A stretch of 64,000 nucleotides of DNA from Prevotellaceae bacterium UBA2744 (GTDB lineage Bacteria; Bacteroidota; Bacteroidia; Bacteroidales; Bacteroidaceae), in NCBI GenBank assembly GCA_002353575.1, contig DEJQ01000035.1, positions 12,006 through 76,005 of the forward strand, in the 5' to 3' direction. The notes beneath the pieces are model-generated. The model worked only from the letters and a program-made list of their open reading frames with translations. It had not been told where the DNA came from and ran no database searches. This document shows, in pieces, positions 26,536 to 35,389 of the stretch. The stretch's first letter is position 1; every line of letters starts with the position of its first letter. The position numbers and the translations under genes were made by a program.

Positions 26536-29500
26536 ATGGCTTTTAAGAAAGAATCTAAATCAAAAACAAATTTCACGAAGATCACTATTGGTCTTGCTTC
26601 TCCAGAGGAGATTCTCGAAAATTCCTATGGTGAGGTGTTGAAGCCTGAGACTATCAATTATCGCACTTACAAGCCTGAGCGCGATGGTCTCTTCTGTGAG
26701 CGCATCTTCGGTCCGACAAAGGACTATGAGTGTCATTGTGGTAAGTACAAGCGCATTCGTTACAAAGGCATTGTCTGCGACCGTTGTGGTGTCGAAGTGA
26801 CAGAAAAGAAGGTGCGTCGTGAGCGTGCCGGTCATATCGCTCTTGTAGTACCTGTTGCTCACATTTGGTATTTCCGTTCATTGCCAAACAAGATTGGTTA
26901 TCTTCTTGGAATACCTACAAAGAAACTCGATGCAATCATATACTACGAGCGTTATATAATCATTCAGGCTGGTATTGCCGACAATGGTGAGAATATCGTT
27001 GATGGCGAACTGCTTTCTGAAGAGGAGTACTATGATATAATCGACAATCTTCCAGAAGGCAATCAGTACTTACCGGATGAAGATCCTAACAAGTTCATCG
27101 CCCTCATGGGTGCTGAGGCAATCGAGTACATGCTCAAGCGTGTTGACCTCGACAAACTCTCTTACGAACTGCGTGACCGTGCTAATCAGGATGGTAGCGC
27201 ACAGCGTCGTACAGAGTCACTGAAGCGTCTGCAGGTAGTCGAGTCATTCCGTGCCAGTAGTGGGCTCAATCGTCCTGAATGGATGATTATGCACAATATC
27301 CCAGTGACTCCTCCTGAGTTGCGTCCGTTGGTTCCACTCGATGGTGGACGTTTTGCGACTAGTGACCTCAACGACCTCTATCGTCGTGTAATCATTCGCA
27401 ACAACCGTCTGAAGCGTCTTATCGAAATAAAGGCACCAGACGTAATTCTTCGCAACGAAAAGCGTATGCTTCAGGAAGCTGTCGATTCACTTTTCGACAA
27501 CTCTCGTAAGGCAAGCGCCGTTAAGGGTGAGAGTAACCGTCCATTGAAGTCTCTCTCTGATTCTCTGAAGGGTAAACAGGGACGTTTCCGTCAGAACCTC
27601 CTCGGTAAGCGTGTTGACTACTCTGCACGTTCCGTTATCGTCGTTGGTCCTGAACTTAACATGGGCGAGTGTGGTCTTCCGAAACTTATGGCTGCAGAAC
27701 TCTACAAGCCATTCGTTATCCGTAAGCTCATCGAGCGTGGTATTGTAAAGACTGTCAAGAGTGCCAAGAAAATTGTTGATCGTCGCGACCCGGTCATTTG
27801 GGATATTCTCGAGTACGTGATGAAGGGTCATCCCGTTCTTCTCAACCGTGCCCCGACACTCCACCGACTCGGTATTCAGGCTTTCCAGCCTAAGATGATA
27901 GAAGGAAAGGCAATTCAGCTTCACCCGCTTGCATGTACGGCTTTCAATGCCGACTTCGACGGTGACCAGATGGCCGTTCACCTTCCACTCTCTAACGAGG
28001 CAATCCTCGAAGCACAGCTTTTGATGCTTCAGAGTCACAATATCCTTTCTCCTGCCAGTGGTGACCCTATTACTGTTCCATCACAGGATATGGTACTCGG
28101 ACTCTACTATATTTCAAAGGTACGTCCAGGTGCGAAGGGTGAAGGACTTACATTCTATGGTACAGAAGAGGCCATAATCGCCTACAACGAAGGTCGTGTT
28201 GATGTTCATGCTCTCATCAAGTGTGTTGTCAATGATATTGATGAAGCCGGTAATCCTATCCGTCCGCTCGTTGAGACGACTGTTGGCCGTATCATCATCA
28301 ATGAGGTTATTCCGGATGAAATCGGCTACGTTAACGAAGTTATCGGTAAGAAGGCCCTCAAGAAAGTCATTACTAAGGTTATCCGTGGTGTAGGTATGGC
28401 ACGTGCATGCCAGTTCCTCGATGGAATCAAGAATCTTGGTTATAATAAGGCATACGAAGGCGGACTGTCGTTTGTGCTTGACGATATCATCATTCCGGAA
28501 GAGAAGGAGGCTATCGTACAGGAAGGTAACGATACAGTCGATCAGATTACTGCAAACTACTCATTCGGTCTTATTACAGACAAGGACCGTTACCAGCAGG
28601 TGGTTGAAACCTGGACAAAGGCGAACGAGAAACTCAAGAAGACACTTATGACACAGATGACAGAGGCCGATCAGGGCTTCAACGCGGTGTTCATGATGCT
28701 CGACTCCGGTGCCCGTGGTTCTGCCGACCAGATTTCTCAGCTTGCAGGTATGCGTGGACTTATGGCTAAGCCGCAAAAGGCAGGTGCAAGCGATAACAAC
28801 ATCATCGAGAACCCTATCATATCCAACTTTAAGGAAGGTATGTCAGTGCTTGAGTACTTCATTTCTACTCACGGTGCTCGTAAAGGTCTTGCCGATACAG
28901 CCCTCAAGACAGCCGATGCAGGTTACCTGACACGTCGTCTTGTCGATGTGAGCCATGACGTGATTATCACAGAAGAAGACTGCGGCACTCTTCGCGGACT
29001 TATCTGTACGGCACTCAAGGATGGCGACCGCGTCGTTGCCAGTCTTGAAGACCGCATTCGTGGTCGTGTGTCTGTTCACGATGTGGTTAACCCGGCCAAC
29101 AACGAACTTCTCGTTGCCAGCGGTGAGGAAATTTCCGACCGTATTGCACACGAGATTGAAGAAGCTGGTATCGAAAGTGTTGAAATCCGTTCAGTGCTCA
29201 CCTGTGAAAGCAAGAAGGGCGTCTGCATGAAGTGTTATGGTCGCAACCTTGCTACTCAGCGTATGGTACAGAAAGGCGAGGCTGTCGGTGTCATTGCGGC
29301 ACAGGCAATCGGTGAACCAGGTACTCAGCTGACTCTGCGTACATTCCACGCCGGTGGTGTTGCAGGTAATGCTGCTGCAAACGCACAAATCAAAGCAAAG
29401 AACCGTTCTCGTCTGGAATTCGAAGAACTCCGTACCATCGAACGTCCTACAGCAGAACATCCTGATGGTCAGATTGTAGTAGGCCGTCTGGCAGAACTCC

Positions 29501-30831
29501 GTTTCCTCGACGTCAACACAGGCATAGCACTCTCTACAGTTTCCGTGCCTTATGGTGCAAACCTCTATGCAAAGGATGGCGAAGTAGTTGAAGCGGGTAC
29601 AGTCATTGCCGACTGGGATCCATTCAACTCAGTTATCGTCACTGAATTTGCTGGTAAGGTACAGTTTGAAGGGGTTAAGGAAGGTGTTACATACCGTGTT
29701 GAAACCGACGAAACCACAGGTCTTCGTGACCTCATCGTCATCGAGTCGCGTGATAATAAGGGAATCGTCCCGATGGCTCACATTCTTGATGAGAACGGAG
29801 AACTGTTGCGTACATACAACTTCCCGATCAATGGTCATATATCCATTGAAGACGGACAGGAACTCACAGCCGGTGACGTGCTCGTTAAGATTCCTCGTTC
29901 GGTAGCAAAGGCAGGCGATATCACTGGTGGTCTTCCGCGTGTCACAGAGCTCTTCGAGGCTCGTAACCCATCCAACCCGGCAATTGTTGCAGAAATCGAC
30001 GGTGAGGTGACAATGGGTAAGGTTAAGCGTGGAAACCGTGAAATCATCCTTACTTCTAAGGTCGGTGATGTCCGCAAGTACCTCGTTCCGCTGTCAAAGC
30101 AGATCCTTGTACAGGAGAACGACTACGTGCGTGCCGGCACTCCGCTTTCCGATGGTGCTATCACTCCGGCCGACATCCTTGCCATCAAGGGTCCTACAGC
30201 CGTTCAGGAGTACATTGTAAATCAGGTTCAGGACGTTTATCGTATGCAGGGTGTGTCTATCAACGACAAACACTTTGAGATTATTGTTCGCCAGATGATG
30301 CGCAAGGTACAGATCAACGATGCCGGTGACACCCGCTTCCTTGAAGACGGAATTGTTGACAAGATTGATTTCATCGAAGAGAACGATCGCATCTGGGGTA
30401 AGAAAGTAGTTACCGACGCAGGCGATTCAGAGACAATGGTTCCAGGTATGATTGTCACTGCCCGCAAACTTCGTGACGAGAACTCAATGCTGAAGCGTCG
30501 TGACCTGAAGATTGTACAGACACGCGACGCAGTCCCTGCTACATCTACCCAGATACTTCAGGGTATCACCCGTGCAGCCCTCGGAGCAAAGAGCTTCGTC
30601 AGTGCAGCTTCCTTCCAGGAGACAACCAAGGTGCTCAACGAGGCTGCCATCTCCGGAAAGAGCGATACACTCGAGGGAATGAAGGAAAATGTAATCTGCG
30701 GACACCTCATCCCTGCCGGTACGGGTCTGCGCGACTTTGACCGCATCATTGTTGGTGATAAGGAAGAATATACAGATTTGCGCCGCGGACAGTTCAATCC
30801 CGATCTTGCTTTCTCTTCTTTCGGTGAATAA
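26536..30831 (+). CDS. rpoC: DNA-directed RNA polymerase subunit beta'
   Basis: The 1431-residue beta-prime subunit. The N-terminal zinc ribbon (CHCGKYKRIRYKGIVCDRCG), the catalytic NADFDGDQMAVH with three magnesium-binding aspartates and the second zinc site (CESKKGVCMKCYG) are visible. The trigger-loop region GEPGTQLTLRTFHAGG is intact. The gene ends in a strong terminator. Confidence 0.99.
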   Translation: MAFKKESKSKTNFTKITIGLASPEEILENSYGEVLKPETINYRTYKPERDGLFCERIFGPTKDYECHCGKYKRIRYKGIVCDRCGVEVTEKKVRRERAGHIALVVPVAHIWYFRSLPNKIGYLLGIPTKKLDAIIYYERYIIIQAGIADNGENIVDGELLSEEEYYDIIDNLPEGNQYLPDEDPNKFIALMGAEAIEYMLKRVDLDKLSYELRDRANQDGSAQRRTESLKRLQVVESFRASSGLNRPEWMIMHNIPVTPPELRPLVPLDGGRFATSDLNDLYRRVIIRNNRLKRLIEIKAPDVILRNEKRMLQEAVDSLFDNSRKASAVKGESNRPLKSLSDSLKGKQGRFRQNLLGKRVDYSARSVIVVGPELNMGECGLPKLMAAELYKPFVIRKLIERGIVKTVKSAKKIVDRRDPVIWDILEYVMKGHPVLLNRAPTLHRLGIQAFQPKMIEGKAIQLHPLACTAFNADFDGDQMAVHLPLSNEAILEAQLLMLQSHNILSPASGDPITVPSQDMVLGLYYISKVRPGAKGEGLTFYGTEEAIIAYNEGRVDVHALIKCVVNDIDEAGNPIRPLVETTVGRIIINEVIPDEIGYVNEVIGKKALKKVITKVIRGVGMARACQFLDGIKNLGYNKAYEGGLSFVLDDIIIPEEKEAIVQEGNDTVDQITANYSFGLITDKDRYQQVVETWTKANEKLKKTLMTQMTEADQGFNAVFMMLDSGARGSADQISQLAGMRGLMAKPQKAGASDNNIIENPIISNFKEGMSVLEYFISTHGARKGLADTALKTADAGYLTRRLVDVSHDVIITEEDCGTLRGLICTALKDGDRVVASLEDRIRGRVSVHDVVNPANNELLVASGEEISDRIAHEIEEAGIESVEIRSVLTCESKKGVCMKCYGRNLATQRMVQKGEAVGVIAAQAIGEPGTQLTLRTFHAGGVAGNAAANAQIKAKNRSRLEFEELRTIERPTAEHPDGQIVVGRLAELRFLDVNTGIALSTVSVPYGANLYAKDGEVVEAGTVIADWDPFNSVIVTEFAGKVQFEGVKEGVTYRVETDETTGLRDLIVIESRDNKGIVPMAHILDENGELLRTYNFPINGHISIEDGQELTAGDVLVKIPRSVAKAGDITGGLPRVTELFEARNPSNPAIVAEIDGEVTMGKVKRGNREIILTSKVGDVRKYLVPLSKQILVQENDYVRAGTPLSDGAITPADILAIKGPTAVQEYIVNQVQDVYRMQGVSINDKHFEIIVRQMMRKVQINDAGDTRFLEDGIVDKIDFIEENDRIWGKKVVTDAGDSETMVPGMIVTARKLRDENSMLKRRDLKIVQTRDAVPATSTQILQGITRAALGAKSFVSAASFQETTKVLNEAAISGKSDTLEGMKENVICGHLIPAGTGLRDFDRIIVGDKEEYTDLRRGQFNPDLAFSSFGE

Positions 30832-30859
30832 TCTGACAGTAGGGTAATAATATAAAAAG

Positions 30860-30900
30860 AAACTCGGAGTACATCATCTGTATGTATTCCGAGTTTTTCT
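30860..30900. terminator. Terminator of rpoC, probably bidirectional
   Basis: A 15-bp stem with one G-T pair (AAACTCGGAGTACAT / ATGTATTCCGAGTTT) and a 7-nt loop is flanked by A-rich and T-rich tracts, so it can serve both rpoC and the convergent ZIP gene. Confidence 0.9.
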
Positions 30901-30923
30901 TTTTCTGTATGTAGGCAGTGTTA

Positions 30924-31700
30924 CTAACCCATCACTACGTCTAATATCATCATCAGTACGAAACCAAGTGCAAAACCGATAGTGCTTAGATTGCTGTGTT
31001 GGCCTTCCGACGCTTCGGGGATGAGTTCCTCGACTACGACGTAGAACATCGCTCCTGCAGCAAATGCGAGCATATAGGGCAGAAGAGGTGTGAGCAGCGA
31101 TGCGAGCAGAATGACGGCCAATCCGCCGATAGGCTCTACAGCCCCGCTGAGACTTCCTATCATGAACGAACGCCACTTCGAATTGCCTGCAGCACGCATT
31201 GGCATCGAGATTATAGCACCTTCCGGAACATTCTGTATTGCAATACCCAATGACACTGCAATAGCCGATGTAATGGAAATATTTGCCAATCCCTGTTCAG
31301 CTCCAGCAAAGACCACGCCCACAGCCATTCCTTCAGGCAGATTATGTATGGTTACTGCCAAGGCAAGCATGGCCGTGCGGGAGAGATGCGAGCGCGGACC
31401 CTCAGGCTTGTTGGTGCCGATGTGTAAGTGTGGCGTTATGTCGTCGAGTACGAGCAAGAAACCGATACCGGCCAGAAAACCTATCGATGCGGGTACTACA
31501 GACCACGCCCCCTTATGGGCTTCCATGTCCATTGCCGGTATCAGCAGTGACCATACCGAAGCTGCTACCATCACTCCTGATGCAAAACCCAATAGCGTCT
31601 TTTGCAGTCGGGGCGACATCCCGTCCTTCATGAAAAAGACGAATGCAGCCCCGATGACAGTTCCTATGAAAGGAATGAGCAGTCCAATGATAACCGTCAT
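30924..31700 (-). CDS. ZIP-family divalent metal transporter
   Basis: A 258-residue membrane protein with eight predicted segments. HNLPEGMAVG and the later QNVPEGAIIS are the two metal-site helices of the ZupT/GufA branch, and a His-containing loop (DDITPHLHIG) lies in between. It would import zinc, iron or manganese. Two starts are possible: ATG at 31715 and ATG at 31700. The second overlaps the stop of the upstream small gene as ATGA, which I prefer. Confidence 0.85.
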   Translation of the reverse strand: MTVIIGLLIPFIGTVIGAAFVFFMKDGMSPRLQKTLLGFASGVMVAASVWSLLIPAMDMEAHKGAWSVVPASIGFLAGIGFLLVLDDITPHLHIGTNKPEGPRSHLSRTAMLALAVTIHNLPEGMAVGVVFAGAEQGLANISITSAIAVSLGIAIQNVPEGAIISMPMRAAGNSKWRSFMIGSLSGAVEPIGGLAVILLASLLTPLLPYMLAFAAGAMFYVVVEELIPEASEGQHSNLSTIGFALGFVLMMILDVVMG

Positions 31701-31870
31701 TGTGCTGGTTCCCATTTGCAGCGGACGGGTGATACGATAGCACCTTCCTTCTTCAATTCTGCAAATGCCTTATCCACTTCCTTGCGGTCAGCACCCAACG
31801 CCTTAGTTACGTCACCGGCGGAAACTGGTTTCCCAGCCTCGCGCATAGCCTTTAATACTTGTTCTTTCAT
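31697..31870 (-). CDS. Small helix-rich protein, possible winged-helix regulator
   Basis: A 57-codon gene starting MKEQVLKAMREAGKPVSAGD and ending CKWEPAQ. Its pattern (MREAGKPVSAGDVTKALGAD, then RKEVDKAFAELKKEGAIVSP, then a short strand) fits a minimal winged helix-turn-helix: recognition helix followed by a wing. It is translationally coupled to the ZIP transporter (ATGA overlap with the start at 31700), so a role in metal-responsive control is possible. The function is inferred from shape and context only; I do not recognise a named family. Confidence 0.6.
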   Translation of the reverse strand: MKEQVLKAMREAGKPVSAGDVTKALGADRKEVDKAFAELKKEGAIVSPVRCKWEPAQ

Positions 31871-31883
31871 AGTCTGTTGCCGA

Positions 31884-31955
31884 TTAGAAATTAAATGTTT
31901 CTCCCAGTTCCATCATCTTGAAGAAGTCAGCCTTTGCATCCTTCAGATAATACAT
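31884..31955 (-). CDS. Short open frame or gene remnant
   Basis: 23 codons (MYYLKDAKADFFKMMELGETFNF) in the 95-bp gap between the hydrolase and the small gene. It begins 10 bp after the hydrolase stop. Composition looks protein-like, resembling the end of a longer protein. It may be a remnant of a deleted gene or chance. Confidence 0.25.
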   Translation of the reverse strand: MYYLKDAKADFFKMMELGETFNF

Positions 31956-31965
31956 CACGCCGTTC

Positions 31966-33006
31966 TCACTTCAGATTCTTGTCGAAGAACTCAGCGAGTT
32001 TATCCCATGGAATGAGATTCTTCGGTTTGCCCTCTCCTTCCGGTTCCGTATAGCCGCCGTCATATAGATCGCAATGTGTGGCACCTGGAATGATGAGCAG
32101 TTCTTTATTCTCCGGACTTGGATTGGGCTTGCCGACCGTGTTATACCCCTCAGCCCTGCCCTCCACCATATACCTGTAGGCAGCCTCGCCGAAGTAGCGT
32201 GAATGGGCCTTTTCGCCGTGCATTACGAGGACGGCAGAGCGAATCTCGTTGATATAATAGAGGAAACGGCTGTTCGAGTAAGCCTGAGTGCCGATGGTGC
32301 GCCAGCCGTCGTTCGAGTTGCCGCTGCGCTTGTGGTAGCCGCGCTCGGTGATATAGTAGTCGTAGTAGTCCTTGACAAATGGCGGAGCATCGTCGGGCAG
32401 CGGGTTCACCACCCCTCCGGCCATTGCCGCCGGGTCGGCAAGCCGCTGCTTCGCCATCGCTTCGCGTGCAGCATGGCGCGACTCCTCCTTGTCCTCGTTG
32501 TCAAAATAGCCGTTGCCGCTGACGCGGGTCATGTCATACATCGTCGAGCTCACCGTAGCCCTGATGCGTGTGTCGGCGGCAGCAGCATTGAGGGCAATGC
32601 CTCCCCATCCGCAAATGCCGATGATTCCAATTCTGTCAGCATCCACATCCTCCTGGCGCGACAGGAAATCGACAGCCGCCATGAAGTCCTCGGTGTTGAT
32701 GTCGGGCGAAGCCGTGCGCCGCGGTTCGCCGCTGCTCTCGCCCGTATATGAAGGGTCGAAGGCCAAAGCCGCGAATCCGCGCTCAGCCATCCGCATGGCA
32801 TAGAGCCCGCTCGACTGCTCCTTCACGGCACCGAAAGGACCGCAGACCGCGATGGCAGCCAGCCTCCCCCTGGCATTCCTCGGCGTATATAAGTCTGCGG
32901 CAATCGTCAGGCCATACTGTGTTTCAAACGTCACCTTCCGGTGGTTCACTTTCTCGCTCAGCGGGAACACCTTGTCCCACTCCTCAGTCAATACTAACTT
33001 TCTCAT
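31966..33006 (-). CDS. Dienelactone-hydrolase-like alpha/beta hydrolase
   Basis: A 346-residue alpha/beta hydrolase. The nucleophile elbow is GICGWGG with Cys132 in the place of the usual serine, as in dienelactone hydrolases; GATHCDLYDGG near the C-terminus supplies the catalytic His. The substrate is unknown. The ATG at 33006 follows an AAGAAGAGAAT ribosome site. The in-frame DNA upstream encodes an apparent lipoprotein signal that is cut by TGA (described separately), so from this start the product would be cytoplasmic. Local GC looks high compared with the genes before it. Confidence 0.8.
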   Translation of the reverse strand: MRKLVLTEEWDKVFPLSEKVNHRKVTFETQYGLTIAADLYTPRNARGRLAAIAVCGPFGAVKEQSSGLYAMRMAERGFAALAFDPSYTGESSGEPRRTASPDINTEDFMAAVDFLSRQEDVDADRIGIIGICGWGGIALNAAAADTRIRATVSSTMYDMTRVSGNGYFDNEDKEESRHAAREAMAKQRLADPAAMAGGVVNPLPDDAPPFVKDYYDYYITERGYHKRSGNSNDGWRTIGTQAYSNSRFLYYINEIRSAVLVMHGEKAHSRYFGEAAYRYMVEGRAEGYNTVGKPNPSPENKELLIIPGATHCDLYDGGYTEPEGEGKPKNLIPWDKLAEFFDKNLK

Positions 33007-33096
33007 ATTCTCTTCTTGTTTTAGTTTGGTTGTCTTTCCGCCCCAGCATGCCGTGAGCACTCAGGCCGCGAGCATAGCTGTGAATAATACATTCTT
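33007..33096 (-). pseudogene. Interrupted lipoprotein signal-peptide region of the hydrolase
   Basis: In the hydrolase frame the upstream DNA reads KNVLFTAMLAA, stop (TGA at 33061-33063), VLTACWGGKTTKLKQEEN. The hydrophobic run and the lipobox-like LTAC resemble a type II signal peptide with a nonsense codon in its middle. No ATG in frame precedes the run within the visible sequence, so the original start may also be lost. This is a pattern reading, not proven. Confidence 0.45.
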
Positions 33097-33235
33097 TATC
33101 GTTATATATATATAAATTAAATACTCCTCCCTTAAAAAACACATCCGGTTCAACTCCTGCGGAAATCAGCTATGGGAGCCACCGTCATCGTGCCAGCGCG
33201 ATACTCTTTTATTTTATTAATGTTTCTGTTGTCTG

Positions 33236-35236
33236 TTATGTGGTTTCCCGGTGCTCTTTTGGCGAAACCCCGTACATCGTACGGAAGCAGCGGCTGAAAT
33301 AGCTGACAGAAGAGAACCCGGTGGCATCGCTGATTTCTGAAATTGTCATGTCAGTTTGCTGCAGCATCTTTGCAGCATGACTCAGTCTGATTGTTCTTAT
33401 GAACTCACTGGGCTTTTGTCCTGTTACGCTCTGAATCTTTCTGTATAATGTCATGCGACTCATGCAAAGGTCGCTGCTCATCAGTTCCACACTGTAGTCA
33501 ACGTCGCTCAGATGGTCTTCCACGCATTTTATGGCTTTGTGCAGCCATTCTTTTCTTTCGGCGTTGCCTGTAGTGCCGTCATCCGTATTGTCATCCGATT
33601 CCTGTGCATCTTGTCCTTTTATATTCTGCAGAAACAAGTGCCGCTGACGTCGCAGGTAAAAGTAGTGGATAAGAACAACCATCGACACTGCAAGAAGCAT
33701 GATGCCGATGCACAGCATCCACCATGATGTAAGCCAGTTGGGTATCTCCTTCACGACAATGTTTTCTTGCGGACGGTTCCACCGCTTTCCCGGTTCCGTT
33801 TCTGCCATTTCTATACAATACGTACCGTTGGCTTCACGGCTTTGCTGACGCAGGGTTTTCCGGATCGGGTCGTATATGCGTGTGTATTTATTATACACGA
33901 TAAGCAGCCGGTTACCTTCGTATGGTAGCAATTGTACTACTCCGTCGCCATTCTCGTTGCTTGCATAGTCATCTGCATCCGCCTTCCCGTTTCTGTATCG
34001 GTACAGATTGCCGTAGGCAGATGCAAACCACAGATTGCCGTCATCTGTGACGGCGAGTGCCGAGATGTCGGGAATATTGAGAGTAGCAGTTTCTTTGTGC
34101 GTTACAAGCGACATGCAGCGCACGTCTCTGCCCGTACTGAACCATAGTTTCTTTTCCCTGTCGATGACAAATGCCTCAGGAGGTGTGGTGAATGCCGTAC
34201 TGAGGGCTATGCTGTCCATGCGTGAAGTGTCGTTTTGGTTAAGCCTCCTCCTGGCTATGTCAATCCATGATGTCTGCGGCTGTCGTGTGATGACAAACGA
34301 TTCAGGTTTGCTGCTCGCTACCAGGAGTCTGCCCTGCCTGTCCGAAGCCAGGCGGTTCAGACGGTCTGTCCCTGACAGCAGTGGGTTGTCAGGCAACAGC
34401 ATTTCTGTCAGTTCGCTGCTGTTTTTAAACAGCCTGACTTTGTTCATTGCTATCATCCAGAGGTGTTGTCCGTCAGCCGACAGTCGCAGGTCCGTACAGA
34501 TAGTGTTGCCTGTCTGCGGCTGGTGTGTGATGGTTCCGTTGTCTGTACGGTAGCGGACTATGCCTTCTCCTATGGTGCCTACCCATAGGCAGCCGTCCTG
34601 CCCCGTCTCGGCTATGTTAGTAGGATGCGCACTGGTATTCCACGGCATTTCGGCGAATTTGTCACCGTCGAACCTGGTCAGTCCGCCATTCCACTGGGTA
34701 GCCCAGATGTCGCCGCTGCTTGTTTCGGTCAGTCGTGCAACATAGGTGTCGTGTCCGTGCCACCTTGACGTATAGACAGCATTGATGCTTAAATCCGGTT
34801 GCAATGAGTATATTTTTTTGTTTGCTGTCAGGAGGATTTTTCCGTTTTTGCATACCAGAATGTCATCCACGCGCTTGTCATCTACGCCATCTATGCGTTT
34901 GATGCTGAAATCTAATTTGTTGAGTACATAAGCTCCGTGGAAGGTCCCTATGATGATGTTTGACCCCGACTCAGCCAAACTGGCAATGTTGTTGCTTCCT
35001 AAAAGGGTCGGATGGGATGCATCGTTTCTGAATGCATTGATATGACGCCCATCGTCGCGATAAACTCCGTCGCCTTCCGTACCATACCACATACATCCTT
35101 CGCTGTCCTGAATCACGCAAAGCACATGGTCTGTCTGCAGCATTTCCTGATTGGGCATTTGCAGAAAACTATAATCTTGTGCGACAGAGAAAGCCACGTA
35201 ATACAGACAAAATATGAATATTGCAAGCAGACGCAT
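33236..35236 (-). CDS. Transmembrane AraC-type regulator with periplasmic beta-propeller sensor (reduced HTCS-like)
   Basis: 666 residues. A signal peptide (LLAIFIFCLYYVAFSVAQ) precedes a periplasmic sensor made of Reg_prop repeats such as IQDSEGCMWYGTEGDGVY and TDDGNLWFASAYGNLYRY. One membrane helix (about 510-535, WWMLCIGIMLLAVSMVVLIHY) and a short acidic linker lead into an AraC domain (about 565-666). Hybrid two-component systems of Bacteroides have the same ends but place a histidine kinase and receiver between them; both are absent here, and a Y_Y_Y domain is not apparent. It therefore looks like a one-component transmembrane activator. It is divergent from the GH51/GH53 genes and presumably controls them in response to arabinogalactan-derived oligosaccharides. 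Confidence 0.85.
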   Translation of the reverse strand: MRLLAIFIFCLYYVAFSVAQDYSFLQMPNQEMLQTDHVLCVIQDSEGCMWYGTEGDGVYRDDGRHINAFRNDASHPTLLGSNNIASLAESGSNIIIGTFHGAYVLNKLDFSIKRIDGVDDKRVDDILVCKNGKILLTANKKIYSLQPDLSINAVYTSRWHGHDTYVARLTETSSGDIWATQWNGGLTRFDGDKFAEMPWNTSAHPTNIAETGQDGCLWVGTIGEGIVRYRTDNGTITHQPQTGNTICTDLRLSADGQHLWMIAMNKVRLFKNSSELTEMLLPDNPLLSGTDRLNRLASDRQGRLLVASSKPESFVITRQPQTSWIDIARRRLNQNDTSRMDSIALSTAFTTPPEAFVIDREKKLWFSTGRDVRCMSLVTHKETATLNIPDISALAVTDDGNLWFASAYGNLYRYRNGKADADDYASNENGDGVVQLLPYEGNRLLIVYNKYTRIYDPIRKTLRQQSREANGTYCIEMAETEPGKRWNRPQENIVVKEIPNWLTSWWMLCIGIMLLAVSMVVLIHYFYLRRQRHLFLQNIKGQDAQESDDNTDDGTTGNAERKEWLHKAIKCVEDHLSDVDYSVELMSSDLCMSRMTLYRKIQSVTGQKPSEFIRTIRLSHAAKMLQQTDMTISEISDATGFSSVSYFSRCFRTMYGVSPKEHRETT

Positions 35237-35258
35237 TTTGTTTTTTTATGAAACTGCA

Positions 35259-35266
35259 CAAAGTTA
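35259..35266 (-). promoter_or_regulatory. -7 box of the AraC-type regulator
   Basis: Read leftward, TAACTTTG matches TAnnTTTG and lies 22 bp upstream of the regulator start. Three AAGTTA direct repeats (35261, 35270, 35282) lie across and next to it and could be regulator binding sites. Confidence 0.55.
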
Positions 35267-35319
35267 CAAAAGTTAAACTATAAGTTACATTTTTGAAATG
35301 GTTTTTTATTAAAACAATG

Positions 35320-35327
35320 TACTTTTG
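35320..35327 (+). promoter_or_regulatory. -7 box of the GH51/GH53 operon
   Basis: TACTTTTG matches the consensus and leaves a leader of about 55 nt before the GH51 start. The nearest upstream TTG is 24 bp away, longer than usual, as expected for a promoter that needs an activator. Confidence 0.55.
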
Positions 35328-35389
35328 CGGCGATGAAATCGTGAAAAATACATGTTGAAATAAATTTTTTAAGAAAAACAGGACTTTTT

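Noticed and set aside
33061..33063. TGA as a selenocysteine or readthrough codon in the hydrolase leader
   Set aside because: No selenocysteine-type hairpin follows, and the codon lies in a hydrophobic signal segment, not at an active site. A nonsense change is simpler.
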